Assembly: GCF_001039355.2 (NCBI RefSeq)
Contig: NW_019774736.1
Span: forward strand, 188,001 to 248,000
Direction: 5' to 3'
DNA: 60,000 bases
Source of the DNA: Lingula anatina
Taxonomy: Eukaryota > Brachiopoda > Lingulata > Lingulida > Lingulidae
Position 1 is the first letter of the stretch. Each line of letters opens with the position of its first letter. Shown piece after piece: positions 12,541 through 25,856 of this stretch. Both the position numbers and the translations under genes were made by a program. The notes below the pieces were generated by a model. The model searched no databases and had not been told where the DNA came from. It saw only the letters and a list, made by a program, of their open reading frames with translations.

Positions 12541-15354
12541 CGACGTGTTGCAATCACATGACAGTTTTCTTGAAATAATTATGCTAGACTCTAGACATTT
12601 ATGCAAGTAGAGTCATCGACCCAAGACCAGACAGTCTTGGTAATGTTACTAATGCCGTATGTTTAAGGTTTGCAAGCATCTCTGATAGGCTTTTAAATTC
12701 CCATTTCTTCACCTGATGTACATGAGAACGAAGATATCATACCACTTTAATGGTTGCATTTAAACAAATGCTTACTTATGGCTACAATTCTGACTGGAAC
12801 CACGGTATACACAAGCCCTTTTTTAGTTGCTTTAATCGATATTTATGAAATTTAAAAGAAAACAGCGCCACTAAGGGCCTCAATCATTCACTTTGACCAT
12901 AACACTAACACCCTTGCAAGTTTATTTACAAGTGGTAACGGGCATTGCGATCACGGTTGTAAAATTAGTCTTTCGTCAATGAAAGGCTAGATCTTAATAA
13001 ACTGGCGAGTTAAAATCTCCTCTGTAGCAAAGACATGAGTAGAACACGCGTAAGATGTATGCAAAATAGCAAAGGTAATATCTTTTCTCTGTTGAAGTGA
13101 TTAACTCATTTGACGAAACTGGTATCTCATTTCCCAATTAATCTGGCCTGGCTTTGAAATTTCAAAACAATAAGATCAAAATAAAAAAAATCAAAACGCG
13201 AGTAGACGATGAATAAGATGTAAACTGAGGTGAACCGTAAATGTACTTTGTGTCCAAACCGAAGTAGCGACATAGTGCTGTCATCTTCACAGGACACTAT
13301 TTGCGCATCGATACCAGAAAAATGTTGCACAGCCATAAAGGAAGTTTTAATGTGGTGCTGGATCACCGTCAGGTTGAGGCGGGGACAAGCGTGGCAAATT
13401 TAGTTACTTAAATTGACATTCCACAAGTGACAGAAATGACTAGAATACGTATTTTCGTCAAACAAGTTTTAATAACCGTAAAACATTTATTCGTTTCCAT
13501 TCGTGCTACAGCATAAGGCAGTTGAATAATTTATTGCAATTATTTGTTAGTTATATCTATTAAATAGTTATTGAAATTATTTACTAAGTATATTCATATA
13601 CGGATAACCTATCATCTAGCATATTTTTTATTTCAAATTGTTAATGCACAATCAGGAAAGTTGAATACCACAGTAGTGTCCATATCCATCTTTGACTCAA
13701 ACTCTCTTTATTGAGAGGAAGAATTGCAGGAAGAATTTTTAATTTGCATATACCAGGTCGTATGATGGCACCATTTGCCTCTCCCACACCCACACATACA
13801 TGTACGTACATGCACTCAAGACACAACTATTTAATTTATCACTAATGTTTGCATAACTATTACTGATACATCGTTGTTCCTTCCATTATGTCTTTTATTG
13901 TATAGTTTTGTGCAAGGGTTATTAACTTTTGTTATTAACACCAATCGTCTTTAACTAAACTTTCCTTCCATAGATGCAAGGTACCTTAAATTTTTTTCTT
14001 TTTTTATAACAAACGAGACACTTGGATGTTGGTTTCTTCTTTCCAAGTCACGGTAGGTAGAATGAAATATTGACTCTGACCATTTGCAGTGGTTTTGAAC
14101 AAAAATTGAAATTAGCGAATCTTCATGGGATATTGAGAAAATGTTTGGTACTAACAGGCTATGGAAATCCAAACATATTATAGCACATAACCTCCAGTTT
14201 GGGACGACATTAACCTCCCTTGACATTAACAGTTTGCGTGAAAATGCAATTTAAAGAAGGGCATCAATTTAGAGAAATAAAATTTCGACTTGAGAAACGA
14301 ACGGTGTTTTATGGAGAGTCCGAAATTGGTTTATAATATCTGCCCACAGGGCATGGGCATCAGACATTCCATTAAATTTAATTAAAGCTATTTAAAGCGC
14401 GGTCACCATAACTCGTCCTCACTTTTAGCCTATCATTTTATCGTGTGTCACGTGCGGTGCCGCTTTGAGTACAAAATGTTCTATTTTAGAAGACGTTATA
14501 AGATTTGTAAGCCGATCACCATTCCTTGATTCCCCCCAAACTTTAAGACATTAAAGTTTCTTGTCCTTTTCTTTTTTATATCCGTTTGCTTGCCTAGTTT
14601 CGTGTTCACAAACTGTGTAAATGGCCACATTATTTTTGTTTATATTTCTTTCATCTTGGATTTGTATGTATCAATTTTACAAGTCACGAGATCACAAAAA
14701 TTGTATTAATTAGATTTCTACCTTATAACAGCGTTATTTCTCACTTTTATGTTGGGTTGTGTGTCGAATCTCTTTCTTTATTCTTAATCTTGTTATCATT
14801 CTTATAGATTACAATCTTCATCCCTGATGTTCAGCGAATAGGATTTCTTTATCAGAAATAATTGCAAAGTGAAGCAATGAAGTTAAGTGAATTTGAGGTG
14901 CAGAAAGAATGACAATTTTCATATATCTTTATTTCAATAGCATCATTAAATTAAGCGAATCTTCAAATATGTTAAATCTATGCATCTCATGAAGCAATTG
15001 TAGACCTTATGGAACAAGCCTCCTGCGGACTGGCTAATTACTGTCATTTCCTCAATCTGTCGTTGTCTAGTGGTCATTTGAAAGTGACGGTTTTTCCTGG
15101 CCAAAACGCCTTAAGCAATGCTTTAGATAGTCATATCGACTTTAATTGTCCATTTAGTAATTAAACAAATTGGAATAGTTTCTGCCAAATGTCAACAATA
15201 TATATAAAGATAAATGCTCGATGTCCATCAGATAACATGATGGTTAAGGACTGTCCAAAATGCTCATAATTATAAAAAGAGAACGAACTTGCCTGTATCA
15301 TGGTGTAATGAAACAGACTTAAGTCATCTGTGCCGTAATGCCTGAATCTGCCGC
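12541..15354. other. Region between copy B promoter and copy C stop, no gene seen
   Basis: AT-rich spacer that includes the copy C 3' UTR. A minus-strand AATAAA at 14928-14933 is a candidate poly(A) signal. Open frames here (13127-13366, 13641-13826, 13951-14226, all minus) show no domain, no paralogue in the equivalent B-A spacer and no splice support. Confidence 0.4.
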
Positions 15355-18300
15355 TTAGATTGTACAGATTCGTTGGATCTCGTCTTCTCCCAGGATCCTG
15401 TTGTACACGGAAACCTGGAGTGGATAATTTGCCATGTCATTTGTGTTTTAAATACACCAAACAAAGCAACAGACAAACTTTTAAAAAAGGAAGTAAAATT
15501 TAATATGATATCATACACAATGCTAAAGCGAAAGCATGCTGAAGGTGAAACAAATCGAGTACGAACCTGATCAAATCGGCCTTTAAAGTTAGAATCAAAG
15601 GTGTCAATAGTCTCATCTTCAAAACAGTTGTTACCAAGGACCCACGCTGATTCTGTTCGCTTCATTTCACCTGTGTCAGACAAGGATATCTCAATTTTTA
15701 TCTAGATTTGACATGTCACGTAGTAGAAACAAAATCAAATGTCAACCTTAAAATTGGGTCACATTAGAACAGCTGCAGTCTTTGTAGCACTGAACTTAAA
15801 TAGTCTTCGCTATTCTACCCCCTGGCTTAACTATTATTTTACTACGGGTAATGTCATGAGTTATACTTTGTTTGAATAAAATCAGCAGTTTAAATTGTGT
15901 CAGTAAAAATCATTCATTTAAATCACCTTTTGCCTTAACTCTCTCTACTTCTTGGCCGTCCAGATACAAGATCATGCGATGTTTGTTGTATGTCATTACC
16001 ACACAAACCCAACGACCCTGAGCGCCTTTGTTCTGAAATGGAATTTAATTTACGTAAGAACAGATTAATGAAACAATTCTTTGAGATAGAATAAAACACA
16101 ATACACGACATTTCCTGTGTAGAAGCTTGATAGAAAAGATATACTGTGTCATTTAAAACCCTGATCACACATGTTAATCTTTCTGCGTGTATCTAACTAC
16201 TGTACTTACCACTCCTACAGGATCAATTTGGTATGTTCCATTGACTGTTGTCATGCTGACACCAATAGCGCCATTAGAATAAAAGATGTCAATAGATGGT
16301 GGAATATCACATTTGCCGTTGTTGAGGAGAGCAATCTTTCTGCCGGCCGTTTCCGCGTCATTATCAAGCCAGTAGAAGAAATGAATGGTGAACGGTGTCT
16401 GAGGGGGACTGTTCTTGAAAGACGGCATTTCAACGTGACCTGGAATTAGTTATTATATTTGAATAGGGATTGCCCATTAACGTCTTCAATGGTGTTTGTT
16501 ATACTTGTACATAAACACAATGTCATACAAATTTACGTCATATCGTACACAACTGCAACAAAAGAGGGAGTGAAGTGTTTCAATCCACACACCCACCTCG
16601 TCCGTCCAGACACACGGCAGATTCTCCCACTGCAGATACCCGGGTCACGCCATCAGGGAGGTAGTCTGAGCACAGCGTCACGTTTCCCGACTCACTGGGT
16701 TCAGAATATGCAATTCTGCCAATTGAGGCAAAATCTACTTCGTATGGAAAGATAATACCCAAGTTTTCTGAAGAAATAAAAGTAAAAATTTACTATAGAA
16801 AATTGGTTGGACGCATTATATGAATATTTTGAAAACGTGTTATTGGGACAAGGCCAATGATTGTTTTATTGGATTTTCACAAATATTTCAGAGTGATGTT
16901 TGCAGTCTAATTCACATATTTAATAAACGTTCTTCTAAAGTAAAAGAAAAAAGACATTTAAAAAAAAATATTCGTCAATATTTATTTGAATTTTTTCAAT
17001 CATTTAGGAAGTTTAATTTTTTTTCTTTTGCAATTAAATGCACATACGTTATAAATCATACCTGGCGCTTCACATCTGCAGGCACTGATACTAAAGTTGT
17101 ATGGGAAGCAGGAAATTGGTCCTACCACGTTATCTGGCCCATAGCGAATATAATATATTGCCACATCCTCTATCACATTCACCATTGTATTGCCAACACC
17201 GTCTGTGCATTCCTCTGGAAGGTACAGGTTAAAAGGTATTAACAATGCATACTATTTTGACGTAGTAATAAAGAGCATTTTCAAAAAAAAAAAAAAAAAA
17301 TTAAAAAACATGTAACTAATATTGTAAAATTTGCAAGAAACGTCACAATAACCACTTGAACTCATTTGGTAATGATATATATATATATATATATATACAC
17401 TAGGATACACACTAATATACTTACGGTCTAATGTATAGTCGGGGACTATGTCAGGCGGTGTAGTCGTCTTCTGGGCGGCTGAAATTACAGGTTTATAAAT
17501 AAATATATATATGAGATTAAACTCACATTTTGATTAACACTTCACATTCTGGTTATCACTCATATTTTGGCTTATTCTCTGAAAGAATCTATGTCAGAAG
17601 ATTTGCAGAAAAGACAAATCTGCAAACGACAGTGATTATATTCAAAACATGTACTTACGGAATGGACAGTGTGGAGTACCCATGGGTGGCTTAGGTGCGG
17701 TACCTTTGCAGATTGCTCTTGGATCGTCACAACGGGCACATGTTTGCATGTCTTGGTCCCACACTGTTCCGATTGAGCAGTTGCGTTCAATAACATCATA
17801 CATCCAGCCGTCTGGGCCTCTCTCGGGACGTCTGATACACACCCAATAGGACGTACAGCTGTAGGGATTCAGTACATATCCAAGGGCTCCATTTTCGGTC
17901 AGAGGACCACCATTGACAACACAGTTGCCGCAGTGCTCTGAAAAATATTACAAAAAGAGACATCGATGTAAGTTTAATGCTTTATACTGGCTAACAAGCA
18001 GACAAACAGCCATAGAGGTAGCCAACCAGCCGAGAGCCAGCCAGCCAGCCAGACAGACAAAAACCTGTACCGTACGCCAACCATACAAAAGATTTTATTT
18101 TTATGTATTGCTCACATTTTGAGATAAGTATTGTGTGTTATATGTGCATCAGATATAATTGCAGTAGGAATACGATTAAGAATGCCCCATCCAAGCTGTA
18201 AGAAAATGCCAGGGCCGCAGACTATGGGTACAGTCAAATAAAATCTGATTCCTTCACTTTGAAGGGTGAGCAACAAGAAAATAAAATGCCTGACCAACTG

Positions 18301-20719
18301 CACGCCTTGTAATCCTTCCCCAACTGTTTGTGAAAGTTTCGTGTTTCCAAATAAGCGGTGCATTCTAACCAGTTTTCACTTGCACATAATGTGTTACATC
18401 AAAGTGAATTTTTGACTTAAATGGTAGAAAAAAATACGATCACCTTATTTTGAATGTCCATGTGCACTATGACGATTAAGAGTTTGTATATTCAATATAC
18501 TCAGCCTTTGTAACTTAAGTTTTTATCAAGTAAAGAAAGTGTCATTTAAGATGCCCCGAGTCACACAGATTGTCTTAAATGCCTAAAAATATTGTTGATC
18601 TCAAATGCTTCACTGTAAATACTATTCACCATAATGTTATCCAAACGTCTTATAACACGAAAGATCGAATGAGAACAATAAAAGGACTAACAAAAATTTT
18701 CTTCAATTATGATGTTAGTAAAACTTTACACCACTTATTTTAAATAATAAACTACGCGCTTGAAATATTAATTTCAGTGTGGACGTTGCATTATAATAAG
18801 TAAATTACGGCGAAATTAGTCAGTCAAAAGTGTTTAGTCTAAGACAAAAGTGCTTGCTGCAACTTTTACTATCTTAACGATACGTGTTATAATTAGGCCT
18901 AGACCAAGACAGAGACCAAAAAATGAATTGGACCAAAGGTCCGCCACAAGTCACACAACTGCACTTCAATGGAGCTAAAAAATACTTACCGTCGATATCG
19001 ACAAAATCTGGAGGCACGTAAGGAGTGGTGGTCGTTGGAGTAGTTGTGGTTGTTGGAGCCCTGGTTGTAGTGGTCCTTCGGGTAGTGGTGGTAGGTTCGC
19101 GAGTGGTGGTAGTAGGTCTTGGAGTTGTTGTTGTTGTGGTGGTGTTTGGCAATAATGTCACAACTGTGAACAGATATTAGTTGATATTCGTCAATATCAC
19201 ATGATAATCATTACAAAACATTTGGGAAATGAAGGAGTTAACGAATGAAACAAGTAGTACAGACATAAACCCCGAGTAATACATAAACATAATAATCACG
19301 CTTCTGTCTATCTATCTATCTATGATTTGAACTTGCTCACCGCTTGTGCAGATGGCGTCTGCAATTCTAGATCTGAACTGCAACAGTTGTTCAAAACTGG
19401 TGACAATGAAGACTTTGTCTGAATCTGTGGCCATCAGAGCAAGCTCATCCTCATTTAGCTAGAAAAAATATACAAATACATTAAGGCTGGAGACTTATGG
19501 TTGTCAAAGTGCCCTTTTGATGAGACTGAAAACAAACTAGAAGGAAAAAGGCTGGGAGTAGTGTAAAATTCATGCATAGCGTAAAAAAGAGTTTTACCTC
19601 TTTACCAATTCCAATAGCGTACACCACGGCTTGCCTCTTCAGCATTTCGGCAGCTATTTTGGTTCTGTCAGGGAACGTAGACGCGCCATCAGTCAGTATA
19701 ATAGCGACGTTGACAATGCCTCTTCTGTCACCAGGTGGGACAAATAGCTGTAATCTCGCACGGCTAAGAGCAAGATGCGTAGCTGTAGCCCCAGGTGTAA
19801 ACGGGACACCATCAACTGCTTTAAGGAGACCAGCCTGTGTTAGGTGTTCATTTAACTTAAAGCGCAAGTCCGAAGACGATGAAAATGTCACCATTCCAAC
19901 TCTGACGTTGTCCGGGCCAATATCAAAACCACGGATCATACTTGAAACAAAATTCATTTCAGTTCTAAAATCAGCTTCCCCAAGGCTGTCTGACGAATCA
20001 ACTAGAAATGCAAGATCGGCCTCACCACGACAAACTGAAAAAGAAACAAAGTTGTCATGTACTTCAAGGCATTGGCTCGGTTTGTCTGGGTGTGTGTGTG
20101 TGTGTGTGTGTTGGATGGTTGTGTGGGTGGGGGCTTTGACAAATGATTAGGCCTACAAAACCTTTGTTAGCAGGTAATAAGTTATAAATGTACATAAAAT
20201 AAAGATATCAATGTCCAAAAATACCTTTTTCAATCTGACGTAACAGTATGAATTTTAGGTAAAATATTTTATTCAATTTCAAAAGTTAGTGTGAAATTTA
20301 GCTTTCCTACAATGTTTTTGGTACTACAGATCATTGTTTTATAACAGATGGTCTAATCGAAAAACTTTATTCTTCGCATGTTTCTTAAAATTACTAAAAT
20401 GTTTTTCAAATTATCCCATGAGATTGATTATTTACGCTTTAAATCAATTTTTATCCTTTCCTAAATTTGAAAAGCGTTAATCGAGATGTTGGAGCGGAAC
20501 ACAAGTAACGAAGAAAGTCTCTGTTAATTGTGAAAATGTACTTATGACAAGAAAACTTAGTATATACGTTTATTTATGTTTATGCAAACTTGATAACAGT
20601 TGTATGTGTATCAAAGTCTTGTTGACGTCATTTAACATACCAGTGATGACATCCTGTGCCCTGACAGACTCAGGAATAAGAGATGCAGCAAAGATGGACA
20701 ACAGCAGTATCATCTGCAT
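15355..20719 (-). CDS. Pif-like shell-matrix protein, copy C (complete, 654 aa)
   Basis: Complete 12-exon gene: 20641-20719, 19598-20034, 19341-19458, 18990-19163, 17659-17937, 17425-17478, 17062-17214, 16597-16767, 16210-16439, 15927-16032, 15567-15670, 15355-15414 (stop TAA). Phases join without a break (total 1,965 nt). Signal peptide MQMILLLSIFAASLIPESVRA, then VWA with intact MIDAS, Thr-rich linker, nine-Cys chitin-binding exon, second Cys block and LamG. Exon 5 differs from copy A at about five of 279 positions, whereas exon 8 of copies A and B resemble each other more than either resembles C. The first of two in-frame ATGs (20719, 20713) was taken; both keep the signal peptide. The acceptor eight bases before the ATG implies a non-coding first exon. 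Expected to act outside the cell in a chitin-based matrix. Confidence 0.9.
17375..17397. repeat. (TA)n in copy C intron 6
   Basis: Simple repeat about 30 bp from the exon 6 donor. Confidence 0.9.
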
Positions 20720-20944
20720 CGTCAGAACTGAAAGCCAGCAGAATTTCAGATACATGTATAAATTATTGGCTTATGGCCTATGAAATGTTTTATATGTGAA
20801 ATATTTTATATATAAAAAACATACATAAGGTATCTTAAATAACTAAAATTTATGATATCTAAAAAGCCATTTTTGATAATTGCTCATAAATGTGTTTCTC
20901 AAATTATTCTAAGAAGAAACGCATATAGAAAAATTGTATCTTAC

Positions 20945-21023
20945 CCGAATGTGCGAAAAAACAAGCGAAGAGGAGGTGCTTCTCCGGCGTACCTTGAGTC
21001 AAATCAAGTCGCTAGCTTTTAAA
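20945..21023 (-). promoter_or_regulatory. Copy C promoter and non-coding first exon
   Basis: Minus-strand TTTAAAAGC (21015-21023) is TATA-like, with a donor (TTCGG|GTAAGATAC, exon end 20945) about 70 bp downstream. The matching acceptor TTTCAG ends at 20728, eight bases before the ATG, making a short 5' UTR intron of about 217 bp. The leader between box and donor is purine-rich on the transcribed strand side and shows no uORF of note. Confidence 0.5.
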
Positions 21024-23250
21024 GGGGTTCCAACGACCTTGTAGTTATTCAAATCAAAAACAAAATATAGCCCCAAAGTTGGAGGTGTCCCAAACAAACA
21101 CGCTTAAATTTGACTTAAATCTCTTAAGTACCACAAAAATTTCTTTAAAATCAACAGTCAACACATTATTATTAATTAGTAGCATTTGCATGCATTAACG
21201 ATGGCCGCAAACTTTTTTGAGTTGCATGAATAACAAGTGCACCATCGAATAATTTGCATTGAAAATATTTGTCATTATCATTATCATTTGAATTAATTCG
21301 TCATGTTCATTTATTTTAATTCTTAACATAATTATATTGTAAAGAAAGTTCCTCCGATTTTATCAACTTCTGATTTAGTGATGTAGAGAAATTATTCCCA
21401 GATTCACTGTAGTGATTTATGTGATTTAATGAATTCTTTGGTGCTCATTATAACTGATTTGTACAAAACCTTGTCCGTACTTAAACATTAGCGTAAGGTC
21501 ATCTTTAACGACATAATCTGCTCTGCTCACCTCGAGTGTCGTCACTTGGTTGTCGTGCTCTCTCCACTGTTGATCTTGCTGTATTTTCATATTAGAGCCA
21601 GCCATTCGATCACTGAATTCTTCAGTCAAGAATTTCAACCAAAGATATTTTCTTATGTTTTTGCTGTATTTTGACGAAACTAAATAAATCAATCGAGTAA
21701 TCTTCACAGCTATGGAATTTTTAAAAATATATCAGCCCATTTCCTTGATGTCATCCTTAATCACCTGTCAATTTTCGGTTGTCATTTACATAGAAAATTC
21801 AGCACATTTCACTGTTACTTCGCAAGCTGATATCAAAGTAAAGATGGCCGCCATTTTAACATTTTTGACGCAAACTCTTCTTCATGCCCACATGTAAAAT
21901 ACATCAAAGCATTTTTATTCTTCTTTAATATCTATGTGCAAACGGTTATTTTAAAACAAATTGAGATTCATCTCGGGTTTTTTATAATGGGACGCGGTAA
22001 ACACTGTTTTGAAAGACTAAGAGAAAATTGAGGACAAAGGTCACAACGGCACTTCTTTTTCAATCTAAATGGGAAAGAAAACAGCAAAAAATACATTAGA
22101 AAAATATATAAGAATTGCAAATAAAGAGTAATTTGTAGGGATTGTTGCATTCCTGATGTATTCCCCTTGCAAAGTGACATAGCTAACATATTTGACATCT
22201 TCCCCGTCAGCCATTTACTTTTTCTCATTTTTAGAGGATGGTGTAAAAAGATATAATGAAAAAGATATAGTGAAAGAAGAGGCAGCATGGCAAATAAGAT
22301 AAAAAGAATAAAGATAAAAAAATATGTTTTAAAATAGGCATGTGCATACAGTATTTAAAAAATTACACCAATAAGAAAAAAATAAGAAAGTAAAAACCCA
22401 AATACCGGTACATAGTGGACGGTGAATTAATTAAACAAATTTGAATACAACACAAAATGAACTCGTGAAAAATAAGTTCGTACTGTATACAGTGTAAAAT
22501 ATACATGGAAACCCTAAGTAAACCGGAGTAAACTTGATCGTAAGTTTGTATGCCAGGAAAAGAATATGCAATAATATTTTATATGACTGTTAGCTATTGC
22601 CTGTTACCTATTACCTGCTATTGACTGATACTTTTGCACCTGACCAACTGAGTTCAAACCCGTGGGAAAGAGATAATAGAAATGATAATTGAAATAATCA
22701 ACAAGCCATGCTTCGCCGCTCAAAGCATTTATTATTATCTTGAACAAGTGAAATCAAAACAAACCCAACACACAAACATGTAGTTGTATTCTATACTGGG
22801 GTGATTACTGGCCTGAAGACCCTCATAGAAACCTCATTTTTCTAATTATTACTATACATGTATTGGGATAATATCATATTATGATATATATTATGATTTA
22901 ACTCAAAATATTTCTGAACAATCCATACCTAAAGGATTGTGTACCCCTATACAAATCCTTAACGAGGGCTAATCAATATACTCAAATGCAAAATATAGCA
23001 AAAAAAAAATTCACTTTGCAACATAGGATGCATATTTGCTCGTTTAATGTTATATTTTGTCCTAAAAAATAGGGAAGTTTCTTCTTATTTAGGCAACGTG
23101 ACGTTAAGGACAAACACTGACGGAGTATGCTGATCAAAATACCAATAACAGGTAGGACTGGCATTGTCTTCAGGTGTCATGTTTACCTGTTCAAGTCCAT
23201 GAAAGCGAATAAACGTAGCTAGGTGTAGATACATGTTACAACAACTTAAA

Positions 23251-24470
23251 CCCCTGCACACTGGACGGCATCCTTTCTACGTCCTTTATGCGACCATGAG
23301 ACTGGCCAGGTTGCCGCTCAAAGAACGCACGGTGTAACGGTGATCGCTTTGCGGTCACAACCGACCGTACGGTTTCTTACGGCCAGATTTTGCGCAGAAT
23401 CTCACGTACATGTACCACACAAGTCCTTCTTACGAAATTTACAGTATGCAGACAGCACATAAGCACGTACGGGGGATATTGGACATGTCCAACAAACTCC
23501 AATAATCTACAGACAGCGTAGTACGGTAGTACGGAGTTTGCAAGGAGTTCGCAAGTGAGATCAAGTGGCCCAAGACGCACGTTGCAAGCAATTGAGTAGC
23601 AAGTGCCTCACAACTTCCGAATAAAATCGAACGCACAGTGGGAGTGCCCCCACGCCCAGGAGTATAAAAGGCGTGCTCAGGGCGCACGCTCGTGTTTAGC
23701 CAATGAACGTGCACAACAATTTTCAAAACTTTCGCATTTTACTCAATTCAGCTTCCGATATGTGTCCAAAAGGTTGGGGAAATAAGTTTTAGGAGCAGAG
23801 AAGAAGGGATGAGGAAGAAGAAAGAAAGGGGGAACACGAGGCAAAACTGACGTAGGCCGTCAGTACGTCATCAAAAGCGCGTGAGGCAGGTTTGACGCAA
23901 AACTGACGCAATGTGTGAACTAATTTGGTCGTGCGTTGCAATCTCCTCGTAAGTGGTGAGTGCAAGCTGCGTACGCAGGTAGCAAGACAAACTCAAGAAC
24001 TGGGTACAATTTCACGGCAATCGCACCTTGCAATTAGCGCCACTGCTTGAAAGGACATCTCACGTGGCCCCTGCGACTTGCAAGGCAGCCTTGCACCTTT
24101 CCATTACAACCTTTCCTTTTCCTCTACTAACTCCACGGCTTCTACTGCACTTAAAATTCGCAGGGCACGTACGATCCTAAAATTCGTGCGTCCAGCTGTG
24201 ACCGAGGCTTTAGATCGCACACAGAACGTTCAAGCATTGCCGAGGACGCCAAGGTCGCCGCAAAGTTTTGAGCATGTTCAAAACGATCGCACAAAGAAAG
24301 CAGTGGAGGTTGGTCGCTGCAAGGTCATTCAAGGGACACAGATAGGATGCACAAGTATCGCTGTGGTCGCAGAAGGGAAGCACAAGCATCGCTTGGGTTG
24401 CAGAATGAATGCTCAATGATCCGCCAGTGGTCGGCAAGTATTTTTTCCCTCTCAATCGCGCCCTGCTAGG
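23251..24470. mobile_element. Non-autonomous DNA transposon, right end missing
   Basis: The left end (CCCCTGCACACTGGACGGCA) matches the terminus of the small element at 24927-25124. The interior is unusually GC-rich for this window, with repeated CTTGCAA/TTGCAAG motifs and many CG dinucleotides. About 24370-24465 repeats the interior of the small copy (GGTTGCAGAATGAATGCT). No matching right terminus follows. Open frames inside carry no transposase motif. Confidence 0.55.
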
Positions 24471-24926
24471 GTATTTTTCACAATAGACAGAAAATCTGAG
24501 GATAACAGCTACTAGTGGTCTCATACCACTATCCAATCGGTATTTTTACTGAAATTCTTAAACCGATCTATTTTTGGAGGTGATTTGAACGAATATTTTG
24601 CCTTTTTAAAGATGTAGTTCTTGTCTTTTTTTTTTCCAGAATGCATCTATTGAAAACGGATTCAAACATTCTAGGTTGTGTCAGTCAGACTCCCTCGTTT
24701 GCGGCGCCTGTCCATCCTTTTACATAAGGACGACAGTGATTATCAGTCCATGCAGATCTAGCCTTGCATTACTGTAGTTTGAAAAAAAAAGGTTTATTCC
24801 AAATTATTTTTGTCTTCTGGACCAGTTCTTAATTGGTTGACCGGGTTAGAACTAATGAAAAAATATGAAAGAGACCGAATATATCGAAGGACGTCCCAAA
24901 AACGCTCATTGGGCTTTAGTAAACCC

Positions 24927-25124
24927 CCCCTTTACACTTGATGGCGTCCTTTCTGCGACCATGAAACTGGCATCGCTCTTGTCGTAGAAATGAGGCACAA
25001 ACATCGCTTTGGTTGCAGAATGAATGCTTAATGATTAGCTAGTTGTCGGCACGTAAAATATTTTTTTACTCTCAAACGGGACCGTACTACGGAACGCAGA
25101 AGGACGCCATCCAGTGAAAAGGGG
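24927..25124. mobile_element. Short MITE with about 30-bp terminal inverted repeats
   Basis: The left end CCCCTTTACACTTGATGGCG, continuing TCCTTTCTGCG, is the inverted counterpart of the right end CGCAGAAGGACGCCATCCAG, continuing TGAAAAGGGG. The interior matches part of the larger element at 23251-24470, so it looks like a deletion derivative. No clear target-site duplication. The superfamily is not certain. Confidence 0.7.
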
Positions 25125-25810
25125 ACTTGTCTGACAAAGATGAATCGTGTAGTTATTAAAAAGAACAAACCAGTGCCAAGGATTTTGATTATTATAATTT
25201 CTTTAACCAATGAGTAAAAAACCCATTGAAAATTCGTGTAATTTACTTTATCTGTCTTAAAATATAAATAGAGAGATTTTAAGTAAATCAGTCGCATCGC
25301 CCTACTCCGAGCCCAGCTTATAAAAATGGAACTCCCCCCTCCTAAACTGCGGATATGAGGTCACCAGCAAAATGGCCATACTTTACTTGAATACAAATAG
25401 TGTCCATGAACACTTTACATGTATGATAATATAACAACCAGTTTTATATAAATGCGTTTTAGTCTGATTATGGCTATCGGGATTTATAACCTTTAACAAG
25501 TCGTTCTCAACTTCGTTAACTACACAAACAATATAAGAGTATCACTTACTGTGGTGTTTATTTGGTTTACATCTAATCAAAGCACTTGGAAAATTAAATC
25601 TTCGTTTAAGGAGAACACATTCCCCTTTATATCGCAGGAAGCGTATTTCTTCGGTAAAAATGTTTCCATTGTTTTTAAAAACCAGGTCTCAAAAAAGAAG
25701 ATTTCGTGAAGAAAATGTAATCCTTGACTTGGAGTAATTTCAAAGTATCTTTAGGCAAATACATCTAAGCAATACCTTCTGCGTAAGCCCTTGAGTGTGC
25801 TGTAAAGAAA

Positions 25811-25856
25811 TAATAATGATAATAATAATAATAATTATTATTATTATTATTATTAT
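25811..25856. repeat. (TAA)n/(TTA)n palindromic microsatellite
   Basis: A TAA-type run passes directly into its inverse TTA-type run, forming a perfect simple-sequence palindrome. Confidence 0.9.

Noticed and set aside
19572-20150. Plus-strand 192-residue open frame, the longest in the window
   Set aside because: Antisense to the copy C VWA exon; the same frame is shorter and altered at copy B, while the sense frame keeps the MIDAS and intron phases.
24078-24536. Overlapping frames of about 110 residues on both strands
   Set aside because: Inside the GC-rich non-autonomous transposon, where stop codons are rare by composition; no transposase motif.
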